From positions 620,001 through 684,000 of the forward strand of contig CAVZZZ010000005.1 of assembly GCA_963780045.1 (NCBI GenBank): 64,000 nucleotides of DNA, read 5' to 3'. Source of the DNA: JANXQG01 sp963780045. GTDB lineage: Bacteria > Planctomycetota > Planctomycetia > Pirellulales > Thermoguttaceae. Below are positions 34,971 to 46,485 of the stretch, piece by piece; positions within the stretch are counted from its first letter, which is position 1; every line of letters starts with the position of its first letter. The notes beneath the pieces are model-generated. The model searched no databases, was not told where the DNA came from, and saw only the letters and a program-made list of their open reading frames with translations. A program made the translations under genes and the position numbers.

Positions 34971-35940
34971 TCAATTCCCCAGCACCGACTTGTCGAAGGT
35001 CTTGCCGTCGTTCCGGCAGCAGAGGTAGGCATTAATCGTGGGATCGATGGTGTATGCGACCCCGTGCGTGGAGCCGTCGCACATGACCATGTTTACTGCG
35101 CCCGGATGCGCGCTGCCAAAGGCCCAGTCGTCCTCCACGCCGGGCTGGTCCGGCACCAACCCGACATCGGAAACACGCTCGAAATCCCAGTCGAAGCCGT
35201 TGTAAATCGGCTCGTTGTCGGTGGGTCCCCCGCCGTCGGTGTAGTACCTGGGGATCAAGGTTCTTTTCGCCCAGCAGATAGGTGTTGTTCGTGCCGTCGC
35301 TGATGTCCACGACGCGGATCTGGCTCGTCGTGTAGATTACGCCGTTCATAAAGCTCATATTGGGATAGGGATTGCTGCCGTTCAGGACCTGGGACGCAAT
35401 TCCGCTATTGCTCAGCCCCTCCCAAAAGACGTTCGTCTCCACGGTCCCGGCGCTCGCGGCGTAGTCGGTACGCGCGCCCGCAATGATCGGATCGGAGTTG
35501 ACCTCGTTGTATTGGGTAGGGAAAGGATAGATTTTCGCGATACGCCGCGAGGGACAATAAAAGATGGGAACGGCGGTCTGGCCTCGCTGCGCAATGGCCG
35601 CCTTCTTCTGGGGCAGCGGCTGCCCCGCGCCCAAGTCGAACATCCACTTGCACTCGATCCACGGCAAGACGGTATACGTCCAACCGCCGGGCTGCGATCG
35701 CCCGAAGCCGAGGTCCGGATCGCCGGCCCAGGTATACAACCAGCCGCCCGTGGGGAACCAGCCGATCGTGCTCTCGTGGTGCAAGCATCCCAGGCCAAGT
35801 TGTTTGAGTTGGTTGCCGCACTGCAATCGCCGGCCGGCTTCGCGGGCGGCGTTGATGGCCGGCAGGAGCAGGCCGATGAGGATGCCGATGATGGCGATGA
35901 CGACCAGCAGCTCGACGAGCGTAAAGGCGTTCCGTTTCAT
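34971..35940 (-). CDS. DUF1559 prepilin-like protein (one frameshift)
   Basis: The start at 35940 gives MKRNAFTLVELLVVIAIIGI, a type IV prepilin methylation motif followed by the hydrophobic helix. The DUF1559 body follows (AAREAGRRLQCGNQLKQLGL, then FPTGGW). The frame breaks near 35255: GEKNL continues as IPRYYTDGGGPTDNEP in the frame that ends at 34971 if one T is removed. The H-X9-DG signature is in SAHPGAVNMVMCDGSTHG. About 322 residues after correction, normal. Planctomycetes carry many such paralogs of unknown surface function. Confidence 0.87.
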
Positions 35941-36070
35941 GGCAAGTCTTCTTGACGTCATGTTCCAATCGCAACTTTCCGACCGCTAACAATTATCATC
36001 TATTATATTCCGCCGGCAGCGAGGCGATGCGGACAGTCAAGCTCGTGCTGTCGGCAAGCGCCCCGCTGCT

Positions 36071-36115
36071 GGAGGCTTGAGGACTCAAGGCTCGAGCCCC
36101 GGGACTCAAGCCTCC
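36071..36115. repeat. Heptamer block with perfect 11-bp palindrome, copy B
   Basis: GGAGGCTTGAG (36071-36081) pairs with CTCAAGCCTCC (36105-36115). Inside, GGACTCA recurs at 21 bp, that is three heptamers. It overlaps the end of the PEP-CTERM gene and supplies its last codons and TGA stop. The units match copy A at 34178-34233. Confidence 0.8.
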
Positions 36116-39100
36116 GTCCGGCAGAAAGGACTTGCCCTTCGCCGCAAGCGACGATAGAGCCCCGCGCACCCGACCAGCGCCACCGCCAAGGTCAGCGCTG
36201 CCGGCTCCGGCACCGGCGTCGCCGACGGCGCGACGGCCGTGGAACCGGCTTGCGGCGCGATGACGCCGCCGAATGCCGCCAAGTCCTTGCCGACGGAGAG
36301 GTTGGCTCCGTCTTCAATGGCCTCGTTGTTGGCCGCGATCACAGTTCCGGCTACGACAGTTGTCGTGCCATTATAAGTGTTCGTGCCGCTGAGGATCGTG
36401 GTCCCGCCGCCCGAGAAAACTAACCCGCCGTCAATCGCGTTGATGCCGCCGTGCTGCAGATTTTGGGCGATGGTGATGGCGAAGCCGAGGTTGTCAATGG
36501 TTCCCCCGGCTTCCTCAACGTTGGCGGCGTCAATCCCTTGCATGAATGTCGCGCTGTTGGCGCTGGCCCCGAGAGTTCCGCCGTCGAAATTGAACGTGCC
36601 CGATCCCGTGCCGCCCGAAGTCGACGTTTCACTGATCTGGCTTGTCAGAAGGCCTCCTTTGGCCAGCAAGTTGACGACGCCCGTCGCGTTGACGCTGTTG
36701 TAAGCGAAAGCCACGCTGGGCGCGTACACGCCAGCCGGGCTCGGGCCGCCGCCGATGGAGAGCGTGCCGGCGGAGTATGCGTTCTGCCCGACCCGCATGA
36801 TTCCGGCGGTCTCCTCGAAGGTGCCGCCGCTGACGGTCATGACGCCACTGCCGGTGGTCGTCGAATTGCCGATATACACGCCACCGGAAATGTTGGCGAC
36901 GTAGAGACCGCCCGTCTGGTCGTAGGTTCCCGTGCCCGTATTGTTGCCCACCTCGAAGTGGGCCGCATTCTGCGTGACCGTTCCGCCCTGCATATTGAAC
37001 GTGTCGTTCAAGGGGCTTCCCGTTGCGTTGTTATTGATAAGCACGTCGCCGCTCAAGTTGACCACTGCGTTGCCGCCAACAGTCAACGTGGCGCTGTCGC
37101 GCTCGCCGACGACCACCGTACCCCCGTTGCTGTTGAGGGTGCCGCCAGTGAGAACCATTTGGCTAACTCCTCCGGGTTCGTTGGCAAGGTAGATGGTCTC
37201 AGAGCCTGAGTTGACCAATCCACCGGTCTGGGTGAACGTGGCCGGTGCGCCGGTGGCGGTATTGCCGCCCATCACGATGCCAGTACTCGCCCCGTACAGG
37301 TTCAGCGTGCCGGCCGATACGTTCACCGCGCCAGGCGAGCCGTTATAGCCGATGGTAAGCGCGAAGACTGACTGGAAGCCAACGTTGTAGCTGGTGGCAA
37401 CCATGCCGCCATTTACGTTGAGCGTCGCGCCACCGGGGCCGCCGACGTTGATATTCAAGCCGCTGTTGATCGAACCGCCGGCGGGGACGGTGAGCGTGCC
37501 GCCGGTGACGGTGGTCAGACCCGAATAGGTATTGCTGCCAGTCAACACCAGCGTGCCAGTACCGCCGACGGTCAGCGCGGTCTGCGCAATGCCGTCGGAA
37601 ATCACGCCGGCATACGTCGAGATGCCGGAAGAATTCGTGGTGAATGTCGCGGCGGCGGGACCGCTGTTGGTGATTAACGCGCCGGGGCGCCGCTGAGGGC
37701 GCCGGCAACCGGGTTGTTCCCGGCAAGATCGACCGTGCCGGCGGTTATCAAAAGGCTGCTGCTTGCGCCGAAAGCTGTCGAGCTGCCCACCTTCAGCACG
37801 CCGGCCGTCACGGTCGTGCTGCCGGTGTAGCCGTTGGTGCCGGCGAGGATCAAGGTGCCCGGGCCGATCGTGCTCACGCCGCCGCTGCCGCTGATGGCGT
37901 AGCTGGCGGTCTGCGTGCCGGCTAAATCGAAGGCCAGCGTGCCGTTGTCGGTCACGCCGCTGGTGAGACCGATCGAGCCGTCCTGGCCCGCCGCCCCCGT
38001 GCCGAGTTGCAGCGTGCCGCCGGAGATCGTCGTGGCGCCCGAATACATGTTGGTGGCAGTGAGCGCCACAGTACCCGGGCCAAGTTGCGCCAGGCTGCCG
38101 CCGCCCGTTATCGCGGCCGAGCTGAACTGCGTGCCTTGCACGATGCTGTCGCTGCGGCTGAAGGCGAGCGTGCCATTGTCGACAATCGCGCTGGAAGGCG
38201 AGAGCGCGCCGCTTGCGCCGCCCGCGCCGATTTGCAACGTGCCGAAGCTGCCGATCGTCGTCGCGCCGCTGTAGCTGTTGGAATTGGCGATCGTCACCAA
38301 CCCGCTGCCGGCGACCGACAGCGCACCCGTGCCGGTGATTCCAAAGGCGCCGCTGAGCGTGTAAGCCAGATTGGTGTTGTTGAATTCGGCGATTGCGGGC
38401 GCCACGTTGCCCGCGTTCAGCAATACCGTTCCGCCGTGGCTCGAGCCCATGGCGGAGTCGTCGAATATATCGGTGTCGCCCGTCTGGAAAGTCGTAAACG
38501 CGCCGCCGGGCTGGAGCGTCCAGGCGCCGGTCGACAACCAGTCGGGCTGGTTGCCGTTCCAATAGGGCACGGCCCCCGTCACGACAACGTCGATTTGGTT
38601 GGACACGCTGACCAGCGAGGCGGCCTGACGGCTGCCGATGTTGTTGACCGTGAGCGTGAATCCCGCCAGCCCGGCGCCGCCGATCGAGCCAGTATAGTTG
38701 ATCAGGTCATAAGTGCCCGACACGACGGCTGCGCCGCCGAGGTTCGCGTCGATCGCGATCACGCCCGCGGTGGAGGAAGTCGCCAGCGCGCCGGTGCTCA
38801 GCACGGGATTGCTGGTATAATTGGCCAGTGCATCGACATTGATCGTGGCGTGGCCGCCGAAGGCGAGGCTGCCGAGCGAGAAGGTATTCCCGGCGTTTTT
38901 GCTGAGGTCCAGAGTGCCGCCGTTGGCGATGTTGGCGGCGGCGGAAGTCGCCGAACCCGTGCCGCCCAGGATTGTCGCGCCGGCCATCGAGATGCTCGTG
39001 GCGCCGACGCTGGCGTTGAGGTATAGGGCGCCCGCGTTGACGTTTATCGGTCCCGCGCCGCTGTTGCCGCCGGCGATATTGAGCGTACCTGAGTTGACCG

Positions 39101-42100
39101 TTGTCGTGCCGGAATAGCTGTTGGCCCCGTTAAGGGTCCACGTGCCCGAGCCTGATTTGACCAGCGAGGTGACGTTCGGCGCGGTTCCACTGTCGCCGAT
39201 GGAAGCGCCCAGGACGCCGGCGCCGCTGCCAGTCAGAGTCAGTGTGGCGGGGGCCGCGCCGTTGGCGAAGGCGATCGCGCCTCCCTGAGAGCCGAGGGTC
39301 AACGTGCCGCCGGGGCCGCCCGAAGCGTTCACCGTGGCGGCGCCGGTGGGGCCGACGGTGAAGATCCAGTTGCTGTTCTGCGCGGCCGCGCCCGTATACT
39401 GCAATGTGCCGCTGTCGATCACCAGGTCGCTCGCGTTAGGGCCGCCCGACCCCTGGCCGATGGCGCTGGGATTGCCTTCGTTGGCAAAGTTCGTGGCGTT
39501 GAGCACTCCGCCGGCGATAACCGTCGGCCCTCGGTACGTGTTCGCAACGTTGAGCGTCAACATGCCGGGACCCAACTGCGTCACTCCGCCACCCTGGGAA
39601 ATCGTGCCGCTGAACTGCGTGCCCTGCACGATATTGTCGCTGCGGCTGAAGGCCAGCGTGGCGTAGTCGAAGATTGGGCTTCCGGTGGAAAGCGAGCCGG
39701 TCGCGCCGCCGGCGCCGATTTGCAGCGTGCCGCTGTCGATCTCGGTATCGCCGGTGAAGGAGCCCGCGCCGGTGAACAACATGATGCCTGGGCCCTGCAT
39801 GTCCAGGCCCGACGTCGCGTTCTGTCCGATGAGGTTCGACGAAACGATGAGGTCAACCGGCCCGGCGCCGCGGGCCACGCTGAACGGGACCAACCCGACC
39901 GCGCCGCCGTTGCCCGGCCCGCGAAGCTCGACCGTCGTGGCGTTGATGACGGACGGGGCCGAGGAGGCATAGGTGGTCACTTGCGCATCGAAAATGTAGT
40001 TGCCGCTGCCATCGCCCGCGCCGAGCGAAGTCAGCGTGCCGGCCGTCATGCCGAGGTAGCCCATGTTGGTGTGAATGCCGGCGGTGATCGTCATTACGCC
40101 GCCAATCAGACTGACGCTGCCCGCCGAACCGGCGTAGTACCCCATTGTGTCCGTGGTGTTCGCCCGCAGCGTCGCCCCGGAGTTGACGGTGATGCCTCCA
40201 CCGGGATACAGCGTGCCGGAATTGCCGCCGCCCGAGTACGGGCTGGACCCCGCATTCAGTTGCAACGTGCCAGCGTTGAGGATAGTCCCGCCCTGGTAGC
40301 CATTGGTAGCGGCGAGGACCAGCGTGCCGGTGCCTGCGTTGACCAGGCCGCCGATGCCGACGATGGAGTAGCTGGCGGTCTGGCTGCCGGCCAGATTGTA
40401 AATCAGCGTGCCGTTATTGTTGACGCCGCCGGCGCCGCTTATCGAGCCATCCTGGTTGGGCGTGCCGGTGCCGAGTTGCAGCGTGCCGCCGGAGATCGTC
40501 GTGGGGCCGGAGTACGTGTTGGATGCCGTGAGCGTCACCATGCCGGGACCCAACTGCGTCAGGCCGCCGCCGCCCGTTATCCCGGCCGAACCAAAGTCGG
40601 CGCCTTGAACGATGTTGTCGCTGCGGCTGAAGGCGAGCGTGCCGTTAACGACAATGGCGCTGGAGGGCGATAGCGAGCCGCTATTGCCGCCGGCGCCGAG
40701 TTGCAGCGTGGCGTTCGTGCCGATCGTGGTGTTTCCCGTGTAGCCGTTGGAATTGGTGATCGTTACCGTGCCATTGCCGGCAAGGGCCAGCACCGCGCTG
40801 CCGGTAATGCCAAAACTGCCGCTGAGCGTGTACGGCAGACTGGAGTTGTTGAACGTGACGCTCGACGGTGCGACGTTGCCGGTATTGAGCGTGACGTTGC
40901 CGCCGAACGGCGAGCCGTTGGCCGTGTCGTCGAAGACGTCGGCGTCGCCCGCCTGGAACGTGGCCGGCGTGTTGCCGGGCTGCAGCGTGAAGGCGTTGGT
41001 CGACATCCAGTCCGACTGGCTCCCGTTCCAAAACGGAGTGATCCCCGAAACCACGAGGTCGATCTGGTTGGATTGGTTCAGCAAGGAGGCGTTTTGACGA
41101 TTACTCAAGCCGGCGACCGACGACAGCGTGAAGCCGGATGATCCGACGCCGCCTATCGAACCGGTGTAGTTGATCAAGTCGTAGGTCCCCGAGATCACGG
41201 TTACGTTGCCCAGATTGGCGTTGATCGCGACCAAACCCGCGGTGGTGGAGGGAAGCAGTCCGCCCGCGGTCATGTTCAGGACCGGGCTGTTTATGTAATT
41301 GCTGAGCGCCCCAACGTTGATCGTCGCGCCGCCCGCAAACGAGAGGTTGCTGCCGCCAACACTGAACGCACCGGTATTCCGACTGAAATCCAGGATTCCG
41401 CCGTTGTTAACGGTTATGGCGGCAGTGGTCGAACCGGAGCCCCCTAAAGTCGCGCCGCCGGCCACGGTAATGAGCGAGCTGCTGTCTGCGCCGTTGATAT
41501 AGAGCAATCCGTTGCTGACGCTTGAGTTCCCGGCGTAAGTGTTGTTGGCGGTGAGCGTCAACGTGCCGCCACCGACCACGGTCAAACCGCCGCTGCTGTT
41601 CACCGTGTTCGCAGGCACCGAAAAGCTGCCGGCCGCTGTCAAGGCAAGGTTCGATGAATTGGTGTTGCCGTTGAACGCGACCGTGACCGGTTGGCCGCTG
41701 GTGTATCCGGAGCCTGGACTAGTGATGATAATGCCCGCGATCGAGCCGCCGCTGACGACGGCCACACCGGTGGCCGCCACGCCGCTTGTCGGCGGGGAGA
41801 AGGTAACGACCGGCGGGGCTAGATAGCCGCTGCCGGCGCTGGCGACGGCAATGGTTGAGCCAGTGGCTCCGACGCCGTTGCCGGCCGGCGCCGACATCGC
41901 CTGGCTGATGGTGATGCTCAGGCCGTTGGTGTCGAGGGTCAGGCCGCCCGGATAAATGAAAGTGTTGGTCAGCCCGGTCAGGAAACTGCTCGCGTTGGCA
42001 TTGCTGAAAGCCCGAAGCGTGCCGCCGTCGAAATTGGCCGTGGACGTGCCCTTGGTTGCGAAGATCCGGTTGGTTTCCAGCGTGCCCCCCGAGACGACGT

Positions 42101-43613
42101 TCACGATGCCCGCCGCCCCGGTATTGTTGACAACGTTGAAATTACTCGTCTGGTCCTGGAAATAGCCGGTGTTGCGCACGGTAAAGACGCCGAGGGCGCC
42201 CGCGGTACTGTTGTCGCCGCCGGTGTCCATCACACTGCCGGCGGTCTTGTGCGTCGTGCGGCCGCCGGAAATGTCGATGACTCCCGTGCCGCCCGTGAAA
42301 GCGTCGAATCCAGTGTAGAAGTTCGAGGTGATGGTGGCCGTGCCGCCGGTCTGACTGAACAGGCCCATCACGGAGCCTTCCCAGCCGATGCCGAGTTCGG
42401 CGCCGGTATAAGTGAGCGAGCCGCCGGAAAGAAGATAAGCTCCGTACGGGTACCCGTTAGCGACCGTGGTTTGCTCCCATGCACAAAGCACCGCTGCGGC
42501 TATGTTGCACACGCCACCGGATTGACTGACGATGCCGGACGACGGGACGTTATTGCGGCCCATCGTAAAATTGCCAGCAGTGAAGTTGGCGGTCCCGCCC
42601 TGGATATTGAGGACGCCGGTGGACCCCGTTCCGTAGCCGAGTGCGAGCGAGTTGTTCACGTTGAGAATGCCCGCGCCGGAAACATTGATCGTTGCGGAGG
42701 CGCCGTTCAACGCGCCGATTTCGTTCGTGGCGACGGCCAGGGTACAGGTTCCACCCGAAATATTCATCGTTGCGGAGTCGACCGCCGCGGCTCCCGTCGT
42801 AAGGATGCCGCCCGCATAGAGCGAACCGCCGCTCATATTCATCGTGCTATTGGTCTTGTAGGCCAAGTTGAACGTTGAGCTGTTGGCGAACGTTCCGCCG
42901 CTCATATTGAATGACGACGTGTTACCGGTCGCGTCCCCGATGTACGTAGTCGCAGCGCCGACAGAGCCGCCGGTTTGGACAAAACTGCCGTTGACGGCAT
43001 TGGCGCCAAGCACCAGACTGCCGGACTTGATCAAGACGCTTGCGCCAGTGCCGACTTGCAGCGTGGCGTTGTCCACCAAGAATGCCGGCGCGAAGGAGTC
43101 GGTGCCGCTCAACGTCAGCGTGCCGCCGCCGCTGGTGAAGGCCGATGTTGTCTTGGTAATGCTCGCACTGATGTTCGCGGCGACGCCTGGCGCAATGCTG
43201 AAGTCGGGCGTGACGTAACTCGTCGCGCCGATCATCGCCAGCGAGTTGCCGGTAACGCCGGCAATGGTATAGTTCTGGCTTTGAAAAATGAGGCCGCCGG
43301 CCGTCGTCGCTTGCGCGAGGGTTACTGTGAAAGGATTCGAGCCCGCGCTCGTGCCGAACACGGCTGTGTCGCCTGTGGTATTGTTCCAGGCCTGGTCTCC
43401 CGGAAGGGACGGGTTCCACCAGTTTGGGCTGGTGCTCCAATTGCCAGAACCGTCGAGGACACCGCCGGCCGTCGTGGCGGTCCCTGAATAGTCCCACGTA
43501 TACGTGGCAGCGCGTGCCGCGTACGGAGAAAGCACCGTCGAAACAAACAACATCGCCGCGACCCCGCTCGCGACGGTAACTGACAACTTGAAAAGGTTCT
43601 TGCGGCTAGACAT
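36106..43613 (-). CDS. Giant autotransporter-repeat PEP-CTERM surface protein (one frameshift)
   Basis: A protein of about 2,500 residues. The start at 43613 gives a signal peptide (LFKLSVTVASGVAAMLFVST...YAARA). The body is a long beta-helix of autotransporter-associated strand repeats such as LTLTASNTYSGPTTISGGTLQLG, spaced through the whole protein. Interspersed 'PFWNGSQSDWMSTNAFTLQPG' modules occur at least twice. The frame breaks at a run of four G on the plus strand (37684-37687); one more base joins LSGAP to GALITNSG. The end has VPEPAALTLAVALVGCAGLY plus Arg, a PEP-CTERM sorting tail. It is expected on the cell surface or in the matrix. No catalytic domain is seen. The conserved regulatory element lies 180-320 bp upstream. 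Confidence 0.92.
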
Positions 43614-43793
43614 AGATTCGCCCGTAAAACAAAGAGCTTTAATCGCCTGATCCATACTGCGCGACCGAATTGACGTGCCGTGTGTGCCGTTGCTCACGCT
43701 GGCGTCTCCCCCAATCGCGAAAAGGTTGCAAGAGCCAATTACCCCTGGACCTTTTGCATCCTTCTCCCAATTATGCTCGGAACCGCATCGTGT

Positions 43794-43930
43794 ACAATGG
43801 ATTTTCAGACAATCCAAGATGGACTTTCCAACCGGTGGCATGGCGGCAGAATCAGCGTGAATTCTAACAATATCAGGCTTTAATCGCTGGAAACAACATA
43901 GTGAACCGCCGACAATAGAAAATCAAACCG
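43794..43930. promoter_or_regulatory. Two-box regulatory element, copy 2 (upstream of PEP-CTERM gene)
   Basis: ACAATGGATTTTCAGACAAT at 43794 and a second ATGGACTTTCCAACC half-site 22 bp later match copy 1 almost base for base. AATAGAAAATCAAACCG ends at 43930 and is identical to copy 1. The outer span is 137 bp against 138 bp, while the sequence between the boxes has diverged. Such spacing under divergence points to function. Confidence 0.75.
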
Positions 43931-43945
43931 CAGGACGCGACTGAC

Positions 43946-43987
43946 GAATGTCGAATAATTCATTCGTCATTCGACATTCGAAATCAG
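43946..43987. repeat. Heptamer block TCATTCG with 12-bp palindrome
   Basis: The units GAATGTC, GAATAAT, TCATTCG, TCATTCG, ACATTCG, AAATCAG are in register. CGAATGTCGAAT (43945-43956) pairs with ATTCGACATTCG (43969-43980). The right arm supplies the final SNVE codons and stop of the DUF5703 gene. Confidence 0.8.
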
Positions 43988-46415
43988 GCATTTCTCAACC
44001 ACGACGTCTTTGCGGCGAGAGCCGGGCGTGACGTTCAATTGGACCAACTTGCCGCCGCGTACCTGCCCCTCGACAGTGGTCTGATATGGGGCATGCAACT
44101 TGAAATCGCAATCCCAATCGACGGGCCACGCGGGAAGCAAGAGAATCCGCTGGCCGATCGTCTGCATAAGCATCTCCTGCAAGCCAATCATGCCACTGCC
44201 GCCCCAGTTGTGATCGGGTGCCCAATCGTGGCCGGGTCCCCAGAAGGTAGGAAAGCGGCGTGGACTGTCGTGCAGTTTGCGCGTGTTGTATTCCGCTGCC
44301 GCGGCGGTCAGCCCCATGCGGGCGAAAAAGATGCCGTCCTGGTGCCAGCTTTGCACCATATTCTTGGGAAAAGTGCCGTGTTTCCACGTGTCGCGAAAGG
44401 CGGTCATGTCGTCACGCCCCAAGGCGAAGCGATTGAAAGGAAACAGCGGATAAAACTGCGGGCATTCGACGTTCTGATAGCGCTTCCAGCTTTCCGCCGG
44501 CTGAAGAATGCGGTCCCCTTCGACCGTGGCGTAATTGTACGGCGGCAGGCGTTTCAGATAGCCGCGATAATACTCCTTCTCGGCGGGCGCGACCAACCGG
44601 TCATCCAACGCCAGCAGCGATTCCAGGCAGGCGGCCAGCCCGGCAATGAGATCGGCCGGATTCCGTGCGCCGCGATAAGATTCGCAGCAAGTCGAAGGAT
44701 AGATAACCAGCCGGCCGTTTTCATCCAGCGGCGACCCAGTGCGCAGACGCTGCCGGGCCTGGTAGTGCTCGTCAAAGAACCGCACCGACTGCCGGATCAT
44801 TGGCAAGTAGGGCTGAATGTCGGCCACGCCTCCAAAGAAGCGGTGGTACTCCAACATCATGTACGAAAACTCGAGCTGCGATTCCCAATGATAGGAGACT
44901 GCGCCGTTGGCCTGAATGCCATGCTCGACGACGGCATTGTAGTTTTGCGCCCGTCGGCGCGGGGATCCCCGAAGGGAACCTCGCGGCCCCGTTGCCGGGC
45001 AGTGGCGGCGGTTTCCGTCCATCCCCAGCAATTCGCCGCCGGCAGACCGAAGTTCTCCATCTGCTCGGTGAACAGGCAGCCGTCGTGCCCCCAGTAGGTC
45101 CTCACGCGGGCCTCGGCATTGGGCAGCACGCGCCGGTAGAACTCCAGTTGCGGCAGCAGCAAATCGGCGTCGCCAGCCTTGAGCATCGGCCAATGGACGA
45201 GTCGCTGGTTCTGCGCGGTGAAGCTGCCGCCTCCCCACGCCCGCCAGTCCGGCCCGTAGGGGCGGTTCTTGTTCACCAGCGATGGATCGAACGTGAAATT
45301 GCCGCCGTTGAACTTCGTTGGGTACTCGCCCTGCGCGTTGCAGCCGAGCTGGTAGCGGAACAGTTGATAATTGGCGCGATTTGCCACGGAAGGGAGTTTT
45401 CGTCGCGATGATTCGGAGCGATTACTATCCTGCTCCGCTTCCAGAACTCCACCCACCACGAATCGGTCGCCCGCCGCGCCTCGGTCAGTGAAGGTTCCCG
45501 CGCCTCGCCGAGCGCGGCCAGCGCGTCCCGCCACGGTTGCAGGTTTTCGGTTTGCGCGACGTGGGTAAGAACCTCAAGACGGTGTTGTTTGGCAGGCCGC
45601 GCCGACCGCAGCCGCCAGGCCGTAAAGGGCGTCAGCAGATATTTCCCTGTCGTCGTGCCGTCGGCCACGAATCCATCGCCGCCCAAGATGCCGCCGAACG
45701 TCCGGCCCTTTTGCGTGTTGACAAGCCGGTCTTTGGCCTTCTCGAGGCCTTGCTGGCGGACGATATAGTCGAAAAGCAGCTTGTCGTCGCGGTTGCGATG
45801 ATAGAATAAGACCGCGTTGGCTTCGTGGCGGACGTCATCGTGGTAGCGGGTCACGTCGCCGGGATACTCCTCCCACGACATGCACCCGAACCTCGCGCCT
45901 TTGGACGGTTTGGCCGGCAGAAGCTCGTCGGCCTGCCGCCAGTTTTCGTAAGCCGCCTGGACGCTGACCGGCTGGCTGGCCTCGACCTCGCAGTGTACGA
46001 CGGGACGCTGCGCCTCGACCCAAATCAGGACGGTGCCCTGCAAGCCGTCCTTCTTGCCGGTGATCTCAACGCGACCGCGGCGCAGGTTCAACTCCTGCCG
46101 GAAGCTCGCGCCTTCGGCGAAGATGTTCGGTTTGAACCGCACCCGCACCCGGCCGAGCTTGAGGTATTCGTTGTTCTCGTCGAACGAGCCGCTCCGCTGC
46201 ATGTAAAACAGCAATTCGCCATTCTCGACCCAAACGTTCAGGCCGATGCTATGCCCGCCGCAGGGCATCGATTCGCCCGAATTCCGGCTTGGGCTGGTCC
46301 AAACCACGTTGTATTGATCGAGCCACGCCAAATCGTCCGCGGCCCGCAGCGCGGTCGGCGGCAGCACGAATGCCGCAAGCGAGGTGACAAAGATGTATGA
46401 TATCGCTCGGTTCAT
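43967..46415 (-). CDS. DUF5703-type secreted glycosidase-like protein (two frameshifts)
   Basis: The ATG at 46415 gives signal peptide ISYIFVTSLAAFVLPPTALRA. The N-terminal part (YNVVWTSPSRNSGESMPCGG, then VWVENGELLFYMQRSGSFDE) is the DUF5703 beta-domain. An (alpha/alpha)6-barrel-like part follows (NYQLFRYQLGCNAQGEYPTKF, WGHDGCLFTEQMENFGLP, YHWESQLEFSYMMLEYHRFF). Frames shift near 45385 and 44965; together they give about 816 residues. DUF5703 proteins resemble GH95-like glycosidases, but activity is undefined. It follows GH172 on the same strand. Confidence 0.8.
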
Positions 46416-46425
46416 TTGCAAAAGT

Positions 46426-46473
46426 GGGAGAGGGAAGACTGGCCCGTCTCCGCTCCCCCTTCATCCCTCTCCC
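46426..46473. repeat. Inverted repeat between GH172 and DUF5703 genes
   Basis: GGGAGAGGGA (46426-46435) pairs exactly with TCCCTCTCCC (46464-46473). The block is Pu/Py-rich like the heptamer elements, but its 7-bp register is less clear. It could form an intercistronic hairpin. Confidence 0.6.
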
Positions 46474-46485
46474 TTCGCTGTTTCC

